Made by a program: the position numbers and the translations under genes. A DNA stretch of 5,662 bases from Anaerolineales bacterium. Lineage in GTDB: Bacteria > Chloroflexota > Anaerolineae > 4572-78 > J111. The notes under the pieces are model-generated. The model was not told where the DNA came from. It saw only the letters and a program-made list of their open reading frames with translations, and made no database searches. Position 1 is the first letter of the stretch; each line of letters begins with the position of its first letter. The stretch is taken from NCBI GenBank assembly GCA_012032575.1, contig JAAUSP010000508.1, forward strand, positions 1-5,662. The letters run 5' to 3'. Below are positions 1-5,631 of the stretch, one piece after another.

Positions 1-261
1 TGTAGAGGTGGGGGCGGGGGTGTCGGTAAACGTGGGCGTGATGGTAGGGGTGGGGGGAATAGGCGTATTGGTAAAGGTGGGCAGCGGGGTGCGGGTAGGG
101 CGCGGCGTCGAGACTTGCGCCACCGGCGTGTTGGTTACACAGGCCAGGCTAGTGGCTGCCAGAACTACTATCACTAGCACAGGGCGCAGTCGGCGAGAAT
201 GTATTAAAGCGTTAATTGGCAATTGTTGCTTTAGGATCATGGGAGATAAACGTGCCTGCAT
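1..261 (-). CDS. Putative lipoprotein with Thr/Pro-rich linker, partial at the window edge
   Basis: The minus strand stays open from a TAA at 265-267 to the window edge. Two in-frame ATGs are possible, at 261 (87 codons in view) and at 240 (80 codons). Neither has a clear Shine-Dalgarno, so the start is uncertain. Counting from the ATG at 240, there is an Arg-containing n-region, a hydrophobic segment (about residues 20-29, PVLVIVVLAAT) and a lipobox SLAC with the lipidation Cys at residue 34. This predicts type II signal peptidase cleavage, lipidation and export. After the Cys the visible part is almost only Thr, Pro, Ser and small residues with TP steps. Such a linker usually tethers a folded domain, which here lies outside the window. 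The gene lies 48 bp after ppa on the same strand with no convincing terminator between them, so read-through is possible. Function is unknown without the C-terminal part. The opposite-strand Gly/Val-rich frame is only a shadow of the Thr/Pro codons. Confidence 0.72.
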   Translation of the reverse strand, partial: MQARLSPMILKQQLPINALIHSRRLRPVLVIVVLAATSLACVTNTPVAQVSTPRPTRTPLPTFTNTPIPPTPTITPTFTDTPAPTST

Positions 262-309
262 TAATTAATGCGCCCGCAGTATTTTGATAAACTCTTGCCG
301 CCGGCAGAC

Positions 310-855
310 TTAAATCCGCACGCCTCGGCTGTATTTTTCCCGATACAGTTCGATGGAACGATTAATCTCTGTTTTGGCAACCAGCGCCGGCTCCCAGCCT
401 ACGGGTTTGGCCCGCTTGCCTTCCAAATCTTTGTAGACTTCAAAAAAATGGGCCACTTCTTTCAAAAAGTGCTGGGGAATATCTTTAATATCCTGGTAAT
501 CGGCAAAAATGGGGTCGCGAGCCGGCACAGCCAGCACTTTATCGTCGGCCACGCCCTGATCGAGCATTTTGAAGAGGCCGATGGGCCGGGCTTCGATAAT
601 ACAGCCGGGGAAGGTTGGCTCGGTGACCATGACCAGGACATCCAGCGGGTCGCCGTCATCATAAATGGTGCGGGGCATAAAGCCATAATCGCCCGGATAA
701 TGGAGCGACGAAAACAGGACGCGGTCCAGTTTGATCACGCCAATCTCTTTACCATATTCGTATTTATTGCGTGAGCCTTTGGAAATTTCAACGATTACAT
801 AAATAATATCGGGGATGTTGGGACCTGGTTCTAATTCACGCCATAGATTAATCAT
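310..855 (-). CDS. ppa: Inorganic pyrophosphatase, family I (soluble)
   Basis: This 181-residue protein hydrolyses cytoplasmic pyrophosphate to two phosphates, pulling biosynthetic reactions such as nucleotide polymerisation and aminoacylation forward. Length and sequence fit bacterial family I enzymes (about 175 residues). The family signature DGDPLDV is at residues 67-73 and supplies metal ligands D67, D69 and D72. By alignment from memory with E. coli Ppa, other active-site residues are all present: E23, K31 (NKYE), R45 (LDR), Y53 and Y57 (YPGDYGF), D99, D104, K106, and Y141-K142 in HFFEVYKDLE. Nothing is missing, so it should be active and Mg-dependent. The ATG at 855 gives the expected N-terminus (LWRELEPGPN). 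Only a weak purine-rich stretch (AGAAAGAT on the minus strand) lies upstream as ribosome binding site. The gene is transcribed divergently from pyk, and a lipoprotein gene follows on the same strand. Confidence 0.97.
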   Translation of the reverse strand: MINLWRELEPGPNIPDIIYVIVEISKGSRNKYEYGKEIGVIKLDRVLFSSLHYPGDYGFMPRTIYDDGDPLDVLVMVTEPTFPGCIIEARPIGLFKMLDQGVADDKVLAVPARDPIFADYQDIKDIPQHFLKEVAHFFEVYKDLEGKRAKPVGWEPALVAKTEINRSIELYREKYSRGVRI

Positions 856-904
856 AATTTGTTATCTTTCTTTGAAAATAAACCCATTAAAATTCCACCA
901 ACCA

Positions 905-933
905 AATTTAGCATGGAAACCCTGCCCCGTCAA
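905..933 (-). promoter_or_regulatory. Predicted sigma-70 promoter for ppa
   Basis: Read on the minus strand, TTGACG (933-928) is separated by 17 bp from TAAATT (910-905). A TG one base upstream of the -10 makes it an extended -10. The -35 matches consensus at 5 of 6 positions and the -10 at 4 of 6. It points at ppa, leaving a leader of roughly 40 nt before the ATG at 855. This is a pattern match only. Confidence 0.6.
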
Positions 934-975
934 TCCTACCTAAATGGCATTGCGAATCATCCTGCTTGATGTTAT

Positions 976-981
976 TATAAT
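976..981 (+). promoter_or_regulatory. Possible -10 element for pyk
   Basis: A perfect TATAAT lies 38 bp upstream of the pyk ATG. No good -35 is found at 16-18 bp. The nearest is TTGCGA at 950-955 with a 20 bp spacer, which is long. Transcription would start near 988. The call is weaker than the ppa promoter because the region is AT-rich and such hexamers arise by chance. The pyk Shine-Dalgarno, AAGG at 1009-1012, is 7 nt before the start codon. Confidence 0.4.
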
Positions 982-1019
982 GGTTCAAATTGGCTCAGTT
1001 CTATATCTAAGGTACGATC

Positions 1020-2501
1020 ATGTCCATTAAGATCGAAAGTCGTCGTCCTCCCAAAAGAACAAAAATTGTGGCTACCCTGGGACCAGCCAGCGCTAACGAA
1101 GAGATGCTGCGCCAGATGATCCTGGCCGGGCTGGATGTGGTTCGGGTTAATTTTTCGCACGGTCAGCATGAAACGCTGGTTCCCCTGGTGGCCCTGGTGC
1201 GCCGCCTGAGCGATGAGTTGAATGTACCGATTGCCATTTTGGGTGATTTGCGCGGGCCGCGCATTCGGGTTGGCGAAATGGAGAATAGCTCGATTGAGCT
1301 GACCGCCGGCCAAAAAATTGTGTTGACGCCGCAGCAAGTAATCGGTACCCCGGCCCAAATTTCGGTCAGCTTTTCTCAATTGGCCGGCGATGCCCGCGTG
1401 GGCAGCCTGCTGCTGCTTGACGATGGCAACCTTGAGCTGCGGGTCGAGGAAATAAAAGGCAACGGCGATGTGGTTTGCCGGGTGCTGCAAGGCGATACCC
1501 TCTCCAGCCACCGGGGTATCAATCTGCCAGGGCTGCGGGTCAGTTTGCCCTCGGTTACCAAAAAAGATTACGCCGATGTTGATTTTGCCATTGCCCAGCA
1601 ATTTGATTTTCTGGCGCTCTCTTTTGTCCAGTCGGCCAATGATGTTCGGCAGCTCAATTCATATTTGGCCAGCGAAGGGGCCAAAATCCCGGTTATTGCC
1701 AAAATTGAAAAGAAGGGGGCGTTGGACGATATTGAGGCGATTGTCCAGGAGGCCTACGGAGTCATGGTGGCGCGGGGCGACCTGGCCCTGGAGATGAGCA
1801 TCCAGGATGTGCCTATTGCCCAGAAACGGATTATTTCGGCCTGCCGCCGGGCGGCTATCCCGGTGATTACCGCCACTCAAATGCTGGAATCAATGATCGA
1901 ATCGCACAAGCCCACCCGCGCCGAAGCCACCGATGTGGCTAATGCCATTCTGGATGGTACCGATGCCCTGATGCTTTCGGGTGAAACGGCCATTGGCAAA
2001 TATCCCGCCGAAACCATCGCCACTATGGCGGCGGTGGCTGTGCGCACCGAGCAGGCTTGCCTCAGCGGAGAACTGCCCTGCTGGCCCGAAGTGGACTCGC
2101 CGCGCGGGATAGATGCCAACGTAGCCTATGCCAGCCAGGTGGTGGCCAAGTCTATTGATGCTAAAGCGATTGTGATCCATACCACAACGGGGGCCACAGC
2201 CCGCCGCGTCACCTGTCATCGCCCGCTTATTCCGGTGCTGGCGCTTACCTCTCAGCCGGGCAGCCGCCGCCGCCTGGCTTTAACCTGGGGCGTTGAAAGT
2301 GATTTGGTGGAGAGTATTCGTAACACCCATCATATGGTTACGCTGGCGTTTGACCACGTGCTCAGCCGGGGGATTGCCGCTTCGGGTGAAACTATTGTTA
2401 TTACTGCCGGAACTCCTTATGGCACCGCCGGTCGTACCAATATGCTCAAGGTGGAGCAGATCATAACCCAAGCTTCAGATCCTGAGGTTCATGATGATTA
2501 A
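1020..2501 (+). CDS. pyk: Pyruvate kinase
   Basis: This 493-residue enzyme transfers phosphate from phosphoenolpyruvate to ADP, giving pyruvate and ATP, the last ATP-forming step of glycolysis in the cytoplasm. The N-terminal part has RTKIVATLGPAS (13-24) and VRVNFSHG (41-48), with R42 in the active site and N44 and S46 as likely K+ ligands. DLRGPRIRVG (76-85) leads into the B domain (about 86-180). The barrel resumes with the catalytic Lys in VIAKIE (K228, metal ligand E230), MVARGDLALE (249-258, D254) and VITATQMLESM (282-292, T286). The C domain (about 365-485) carries HTTTGATARRV, RRLALTWGV and ITAGTPYGTAGRTN, as in allosteric bacterial enzymes. No C-terminal PEP-utiliser domain is present. 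Small departures from the usual motif are KIEKKGALDD where KIENQEGLDN is common, and DLRGP for DLKGP. AAGG 7 nt upstream supports the start. Its 3' end overlaps the next gene, suggesting an operon. It is divergent from ppa. Confidence 0.98.
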   Translation: MSIKIESRRPPKRTKIVATLGPASANEEMLRQMILAGLDVVRVNFSHGQHETLVPLVALVRRLSDELNVPIAILGDLRGPRIRVGEMENSSIELTAGQKIVLTPQQVIGTPAQISVSFSQLAGDARVGSLLLLDDGNLELRVEEIKGNGDVVCRVLQGDTLSSHRGINLPGLRVSLPSVTKKDYADVDFAIAQQFDFLALSFVQSANDVRQLNSYLASEGAKIPVIAKIEKKGALDDIEAIVQEAYGVMVARGDLALEMSIQDVPIAQKRIISACRRAAIPVITATQMLESMIESHKPTRAEATDVANAILDGTDALMLSGETAIGKYPAETIATMAAVAVRTEQACLSGELPCWPEVDSPRGIDANVAYASQVVAKSIDAKAIVIHTTTGATARRVTCHRPLIPVLALTSQPGSRRRLALTWGVESDLVESIRNTHHMVTLAFDHVLSRGIAASGETIVITAGTPYGTAGRTNMLKVEQIITQASDPEVHDD

Positions 2502-2958
2502 AGCTGGCTTGCTGGGGCTGGTTCTTGCCCTTATTTATGTCATGAGCATCACCCTTGTTTCTCCTTTTTGTACCTTGTGTTTTACCCCACTGTTGGGGCT
2601 GGGGGTAGGGTATCTGGCTAACCGGTTTGACCAGCCGAATAAATTTGAAGCCAGCCTGGGTAGAGGCGTTATCGCCGGAGCGATGAGCGGTTTTGGAGCC
2701 TTATTGGGGCAAATGCTGGCGGCTGTGGTTAACGGCATCTTGGTTACCAATTGGGAGGAATTGCCCGCGCTTTTCAAGGAGTTTGGTTTTACCCAATTTC
2801 CTGACTCTAACGACTATTGGCAAACTACCCTGACGGCCAACTCGATGTGCAGCCTGCTAAACCTGGCCCTGATTGCCGGACTGGGGGCGGTGGGCGGAGC
2901 GCTGTGGTTTCGGCGGCAGCAGTATAAAAAAGCATATTCCACTCCATCCATCTCATAA
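2491..2958 (+). CDS. Small multi-spanning membrane protein of unknown function
   Basis: I do not recognise a named family. The 155-residue product has about four hydrophobic segments: residues 4-24, 28-44, 58-86 and 121-140, followed by a basic tail (RRQQYKK). This predicts an integral membrane protein. Cys27 and Cys30 form a CxxC in the short turn after helix 1 (PFCTLC), which might bind metal or form a disulfide. Helix 3 is a glycine/alanine zipper (GVIAGAMSGFGALLG), typical of tight helix packing. Between helices 3 and 4 is a loop of about 35 residues with acidic and aromatic residues (NWEELPALFKEFGF). Two adjacent ATGs exist, at 2491 and 2494. The AGG at 2485-2487 is 3 nt from the first and 6 nt from the second, so 2494 may be the true start. 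Either way it overlaps the end of pyk, which suggests translational coupling. No role can be assigned. Confidence 0.85.
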   Translation: MMIKAGLLGLVLALIYVMSITLVSPFCTLCFTPLLGLGVGYLANRFDQPNKFEASLGRGVIAGAMSGFGALLGQMLAAVVNGILVTNWEELPALFKEFGFTQFPDSNDYWQTTLTANSMCSLLNLALIAGLGAVGGALWFRRQQYKKAYSTPSIS

Positions 2959-2968
2959 AGGGAGCGAC

Positions 2969-3334
2969 ATGATAGAGAAAATAGAAGCAGCTCGTCGCGG
3001 CGATGGCTTTATTCAATTAGAAAGCGACTCAGCCGAGCAAGTAAAACAGGCTATTCTAAAAGTTAGTACCATTACCGCTACCGAAGGCAGCCGGGTTAGT
3101 TTTGAAGGCCAGCGTATTGTCGAAGGTCACGGTTTTGGCCTGGATGTCAACTGTTATGATATTTATCAGTGTCCGCAGGGCTTTTTGTTGCACACCTATA
3201 TGAACAACAGTCCCAACTGGGCCGTTGCCGGTAAAACGTTACAGGTTATGCTCAGTGCCGCACCCAATCAGGCAGTGGCCAGGCGTGCTCACGGTGAACT
3301 CATCAAGAAGAATTTAATTTCAATGAAACATTGA
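2969..3334 (+). CDS. Small soluble protein of unknown function, 121 residues
   Basis: No family recognised. The frame is open further upstream, to an ATG at 2873 inside the membrane-protein gene. The ATG at 2969 is preferred because AAGGGAG (2958-2964) lies just before it and it falls 10 bp after the previous stop codon. There is no signal peptide or hydrophobic segment, so it is probably cytoplasmic. The N-terminal part (1-35) looks helical and charged (MIEKIEAARRGDG, AEQVKQAILKVS). The middle (about 40-80) looks like beta strands (SRVSFEGQRIVEGHGFGLDV, then CYDIYQCPQGFLLHTYMNN) and includes C62 and C68. The C-terminus (about 85-120) is helical and basic (AVARRAHGELIKKN). It follows the membrane protein closely, so both are probably co-transcribed with pyk. 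The two small proteins may function together, but nothing in the sequence shows how. Confidence 0.85.
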   Translation: MIEKIEAARRGDGFIQLESDSAEQVKQAILKVSTITATEGSRVSFEGQRIVEGHGFGLDVNCYDIYQCPQGFLLHTYMNNSPNWAVAGKTLQVMLSAAPNQAVARRAHGELIKKNLISMKH

Positions 3335-3347
3335 GCGGCACAGGATA

Positions 3348-3386
3348 GATAGAAGATGGAACTGTCTCAATCTACTATCTTCTATT
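3348..3386 (+). other. Potential hairpin after the pyk operon
   Basis: ATAGAAGAT (3349-3357) is the exact reverse complement of ATCTTCTAT (3377-3385). Adding flanking G-U and G-C pairs gives a stem of about 12 bp with a 15 nt loop. The same left arm (3351-3360, AGAAGATGGA) also matches a second right arm at 3402-3411 perfectly over 10 bp, so two alternative folds exist. No T-run follows, so it is not a standard intrinsic terminator. It could still protect the 3' end of the operon transcript or slow polymerase. Confidence 0.45.
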
Positions 3387-3413
3387 CTCCATTTCCCATC
3401 CTCCATCTTCTTT
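3365..3413 (+). repeat. Degenerate 7-nt tandem pyrimidine repeat, seven units
   Basis: The stretch divides without gaps into seven heptamers: TCTCAAT, CTACTAT, CTTCTAT, TCTCCAT, TTCCCAT, CCTCCAT and CTTCTTT. The approximate consensus is YYTCYAT, with AT ending six of the seven units. It is strongly pyrimidine-biased on the plus strand. It is not coding and lies between the last gene of the pyk operon and the tRNA promoter. Similar short-period CT-rich tracts occur between genes in Chloroflexota genomes as I remember them, but I could not check this. Confidence 0.6.
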
Positions 3414-3420
3414 GTAAGTT

Positions 3421-3448
3421 TTGACACAAGGACAGGTAGCAGTATAAT
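3421..3448 (+). promoter_or_regulatory. Near-ideal sigma-70 promoter of the tRNA-Arg gene
   Basis: TTGACA (3421-3426) and TATAAT (3443-3448) both match consensus perfectly, with a 16 bp spacer. Transcription would start near 3455, about 13 nt before the mature 5' end of the tRNA, leaving a short leader for RNase P to remove. The strength fits a stable-RNA gene. Confidence 0.85.
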
Positions 3449-3467
3449 AGATTCAGGCCCTTCGTTT

Positions 3468-3541
3468 GCCTCCGTAGCTCAATTGGATAGAGCATCAGTC
3501 TTCGGAACTGAGTGTTGGGGGTTCAAGTCCCTCCGGAGGTA
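3468..3541 (+). tRNA. tRNA-Arg (anticodon TCG)
   Basis: The full cloverleaf can be drawn by hand. Acceptor arm: GCCTCCG pairs with CGGAGGT, with one G-U at the end pair, and the discriminator base is A. D-arm: GCTC, a 9 nt loop containing GG, then GAGC. Anticodon arm: TCAGT, loop CTTCGGA, ACTGA, all paired, giving anticodon TCG, which reads the arginine codon CGA and possibly other CGN codons. Variable loop: GTGTT. T-arm: GGGGG, loop TTCAAGT, CCCTC, with one G-U pair. The length is 74 nt including the discriminator. The 3' CCA is not encoded (TAT follows), so a CCA-adding enzyme is needed. C35 and A20 in the D-loop agree with arginine identity. It has its own promoter and terminator, so it is a single-gene unit. 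Confidence 0.96.
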
Positions 3542-3583
3542 TATTATTTTACCGAGTGAACTACCTCAAAATAGCCATGATTT

Positions 3584-3616
3584 AAAAGTCCAGCGAGCCT
3601 AAGCTGGACTTTTTTT
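3584..3616 (+). terminator. Intrinsic terminator of the tRNA-Arg unit
   Basis: AAAAGTCCAGC (3584-3594) pairs perfectly with GCTGGACTTTT (3603-3613) around an 8 nt loop, and a run of seven T ends at 3616. This is a textbook Rho-independent terminator. It sits 42 nt after the tRNA and separates the tRNA unit from the signalling genes. Confidence 0.9.
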
Positions 3617-3659
3617 GAGCAGAATGATAAACCTCTATTCATCCTAATTACAATCGCGG

Positions 3660-3668
3660 TGTTATAAT
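3660..3668 (+). promoter_or_regulatory. Predicted extended -10 promoter for the sensor kinase operon
   Basis: TGTTATAAT combines a perfect TATAAT (3663-3668) with a TG one base upstream, the extended -10 motif. No good -35 is visible at 17 bp (CATCCT), and extended -10 promoters tolerate that. Transcription would start near 3675, giving a leader of about 54 nt before the kinase ATG. Confidence 0.55.
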
Positions 3669-3693
3669 TCGCAACAGATGTTCGGTTAGTAAG

Positions 3694-3721
3694 GGCCATT
3701 GGCCTGTCGTTAAGACAGGAG
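3694..3721 (+). promoter_or_regulatory. Two mutually exclusive hairpins over the kinase ribosome binding site
   Basis: CCTGTC (3703-3708), loop GTTAA, GACAGG (3714-3719) forms a perfect 6 bp hairpin. It buries the first bases of the Shine-Dalgarno AGGAG (3717-3721), which lies 7 nt before the ATG. Just upstream, GGCC (3694-3697), ATT, GGCC (3701-3704) forms a competing 4 bp hairpin that shares bases 3703-3704 with it. The leader could thus switch between a masked and an open binding site. Both stems are short, so this may be chance. Confidence 0.4.
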
Positions 3722-3728
3722 CTCAATA

Positions 3729-4517
3729 ATGAGCGACACGGAACAAACAAAAGAGAGGCTGCTTGATGAAATCCGTCAGTTGCGCCAACAAATAGCCGAA
3801 TTGCAGGCGGCTGAAATTGAACGAAACCTGGCCGAGACAACACTGCGCGAAAGTGAGCAAAAATACCGCACCTTGATTGAACAATCTGATGAAGCCATAT
3901 TTCTGATTTATGGCAATCATTTTGAAATTGTTAATCGCAAGTTTGAAGAACTGTTTGGGGTCACTCAGGCCACTGCCAACTCGCCCGATTTTGTTTTTAC
4001 CAACATCGTTGCGCCCAAAAGCCGTAAATTGGTATTAGAGCGGGCCAGAAAGGAAAGTGAGGGCGAAAAGCTTTCCCCACGCTATGAGTTTACCGCCCTC
4101 GATAAAACAGGCCGCGAAATCGAGGTTGAGTTGTCGGTTTCATATCCGGCTTATCGGGGCGGATTGGCTACTCAGGGTGTCTTGCGTGATATTACCGAAA
4201 GTAAAAAAGCCGAGGCCGAGCGAGCTATGCTTCAAGCCCAAATGTTTCAAAGCGCCAAACTGGCCTCGGTGGGCGAACTGGCTGCCGGCGTAGCCCACGA
4301 GATCAATAACCCTATCTTTGTAATCCGTGAATATGCCGACTTGATTCTGGAGGAAACTCCAGCCAGTCACCCCTCGCACCCTATGCTGCAAACTATTATC
4401 CACCAGTCTGACCGGATTACCCGCATTGTTCGCAATTTACTCACCTTTGCCCGGCCTGATGATACCCGCTTCGGTTTGGTGCATCTGGAGCAGGTTTGGC
4501 AGCTCGTTCATAATTGA
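3729..4517 (+). CDS. PAS sensor histidine kinase, N-terminal part (frame-disrupted)
   Basis: The 262-residue product begins with a coiled coil (about 5-45, LLDEIRQLRQQIAELQAAE). A PAS domain follows (about 43-155, KYRTLIEQSDEAIFLI to VLRDITESKKAEAE), then the HisKA dimerisation domain with H-box VAHEINNP and phospho-acceptor His190. There is no membrane segment or signal peptide, so it is a soluble cytoplasmic sensor. The PAS ligand is unknown. The start is set by AGGAG at 3717-3721. The frame ends at a TGA (4515-4517) just before the ATP-binding domain, which continues in another frame from 4514. Joining VHLEQVWQLVHN to LIGQSLLKHNI gives the spacing expected for intact HisKA-HATPase kinases, so a single base has most likely been lost (AATTTG to AATTG). 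As read, this half has no kinase activity of its own. Confidence 0.88.
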   Translation: MSDTEQTKERLLDEIRQLRQQIAELQAAEIERNLAETTLRESEQKYRTLIEQSDEAIFLIYGNHFEIVNRKFEELFGVTQATANSPDFVFTNIVAPKSRKLVLERARKESEGEKLSPRYEFTALDKTGREIEVELSVSYPAYRGGLATQGVLRDITESKKAEAERAMLQAQMFQSAKLASVGELAAGVAHEINNPIFVIREYADLILEETPASHPSHPMLQTIIHQSDRITRIVRNLLTFARPDDTRFGLVHLEQVWQLVHN

Positions 4518-5014
4518 TCGGGCAATCGTTGTTAAAGCATAATATTCAGCTCCGGGTTGATTTTTCGGCCAATTTGCCTCCGCTTAAAGGCAGCGGCCAG
4601 CAGCTTCAGCAGGTTTTGCTTAACCTGTTATTCAATGCCAAAGATGCGCTCAATGAAAAGTATCCAGACAGCCACCCTGACAAGCGAATTATCGTCTGCG
4701 CCAGAACAGCCCTGGATGACGGATTTCATGCTCTGGCTTCAGCCGTCGAGACCCCAGCCCGGCAGGTAATACGCTTCTCTGTGCGCGACGAGGGGACCGG
4801 CATCACCCCCGACCATCTTGAGCAGATTTTTACTCCATTCTTCACCACCAAACGACCCAATCGAGGGACCGGCTTGGGGTTGAGCATCAGCCATAAAATT
4901 ATCGAAAATCATCAAGGGCGAATTGAAGTCAACAGCCAACCAGGAGCCTTTACTGAATTTGTGGTGATCCTGCCGGTTAACAGCAATCAAACTCCCGAAG
5001 GAGACCCAGTATGA
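4514..5014 (+). CDS. Histidine kinase ATP-binding (HATPase_c) part, displaced frame
   Basis: This 166-residue frame carries the complete GHKL ATPase half of the kinase whose sensor and His domains lie directly upstream. The N-box is LLNLLFNAKDAL (35-46, N41). The G1 box is DEGTGI (92-97), the F-box FTPFFTTK (106-113) and the G2 box GTGLGL (118-123). All ATP and Mg contacts expected of the family are there, so the domain is not decayed. The only available start is a TTG at 4514 overlapping the upstream TGA. No Shine-Dalgarno lies at a usable distance, the nearest GGAG being 23 nt upstream, so independent translation looks poor. The best reading is one kinase of about 428 residues broken by a one-base deletion. 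A natural split with coupled re-initiation at TTGA is possible but less likely. The end overlaps the next gene as ATGA. Confidence 0.88.
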   Translation: MIGQSLLKHNIQLRVDFSANLPPLKGSGQQLQQVLLNLLFNAKDALNEKYPDSHPDKRIIVCARTALDDGFHALASAVETPARQVIRFSVRDEGTGITPDHLEQIFTPFFTTKRPNRGTGLGLSISHKIIENHQGRIEVNSQPGAFTEFVVILPVNSNQTPEGDPV

Positions 5015-5631
5015 CCCTATCAACTCCAGCGCCTCTCCTCTCCACTGCCGATGGACTGGATCTGCCCACGGTGACCGTTCTGGATGACGACCCCTCTATC
5101 CGTAGCTTGCTGCAAGTGCGTTTGCAGCGAGCCGGGTATAGAGTTGTTTCTGCCAGCGCCTATGAAGAATTTACCACCCGGTTGACCGACTGTGACGCCG
5201 TATTGTGTGACATCATTTTAGCCGACGGCAACGGTTTGCAGGCTTTGAAATGGACCCGCCAGCATTATCCCCATACCCCGGTCATCATGATGACCGGCGA
5301 ACCCACCTACGAAACCGCCGCCGAAGCTATTCGGCTGGGCGCGTATGATTACCTGGCCAAACCCATTAATAAAGATGAACTCCTGTCAACCCTGGCCCGT
5401 GCGGTTGAACACCGGCAGTTAGCATTGGCCAAGGAGCGGTTGGAAAAAGAAAACGAGCTGTACCGGCTGGAGTTGGAGCAGCGCGTGGCTGAACGGACAC
5501 AGGCCCTGCGTGAGTCTGAGGAATTTTTGGTCAATTTGACCAACACAATGGCCGATGCTGTGCTCAGTATTAAACTGCCCGAATACCGGATTGAATACGT
5601 CAATCAGGCTGTGAGCCACATCTTGGGCTAA
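5011..5631 (+). CDS. Response regulator: receiver domain, coiled coil and start of a PAS domain
   Basis: Residues about 20-135 form a receiver domain: acidic cluster D25-D27 (VTVLDDDPSIR), phospho-acceptor D67 (DAVLCDIILADGNGL), T95 (IMMTGEP) and K117 (LAKPIN). All key residues are intact, so it should accept phosphate, presumably from the kinase upstream. A long amphipathic coiled coil follows (about 136-172, LEKENELYRLELEQRVAERTQALRES), the usual linker from a receiver to a sensory module. A PAS domain then begins (about 170-206, FLVNLTNTMADAVLSI to YRIEYVNQAVSHILG). The frame stops at a TAA (5629-5631) about 35 residues into the PAS, too short for a fold. PAS-like residues go on in another frame to the window edge (from ATC at 5631, IEPEDAQSNS), so a one-base loss is likely and the real protein is longer. 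No DNA-binding domain is visible. AAGGAG at 4998-5003, 7 nt before the ATG, supports the start. Confidence 0.9.
   Translation: MTLSTPAPLLSTADGLDLPTVTVLDDDPSIRSLLQVRLQRAGYRVVSASAYEEFTTRLTDCDAVLCDIILADGNGLQALKWTRQHYPHTPVIMMTGEPTYETAAEAIRLGAYDYLAKPINKDELLSTLARAVEHRQLALAKERLEKENELYRLELEQRVAERTQALRESEEFLVNLTNTMADAVLSIKLPEYRIEYVNQAVSHILG

Noticed and set aside
8..268. Plus-strand frame encoding a Gly/Val-rich protein
   Set aside because: It is the antisense of the Thr/Pro-rich lipoprotein: GGNGT-type codons are the reverse complements of Thr and Pro codons. It has no ribosome binding site.
296..306. Palindrome TGCCGCCGGCA after ppa as a terminator
   Set aside because: The stem is only 5 bp around one base, too tight to fold, and no T-run follows on the minus strand.
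268..774. Long plus-strand frame of 168 codons
   Set aside because: It lies wholly antisense to ppa, whose catalytic residues are complete. The plus-strand product resembles no known domain.
975..1601. Minus-strand frame of 208 codons
   Set aside because: It is antisense to the conserved first third of pyk and rich in Gln, Asn and His, typical of shadow translation.
2873..2968. Longer N-terminus for the 121-residue protein from an ATG at 2873
   Set aside because: It would lie inside the membrane-protein gene and lacks a Shine-Dalgarno. The ATG at 2969 has AAGGGAG just upstream.
3544..3843. Minus-strand frame covering the terminator and kinase start
   Set aside because: It crosses an intrinsic terminator and the kinase N-terminus, has no ribosome binding site, and its product resembles no known family.
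4505..4520. Programmed -1 ribosomal frameshift in the kinase
   Set aside because: No slippery heptamer in the zero frame and no obvious stimulatory stem right after the junction. A simple base loss explains it better.
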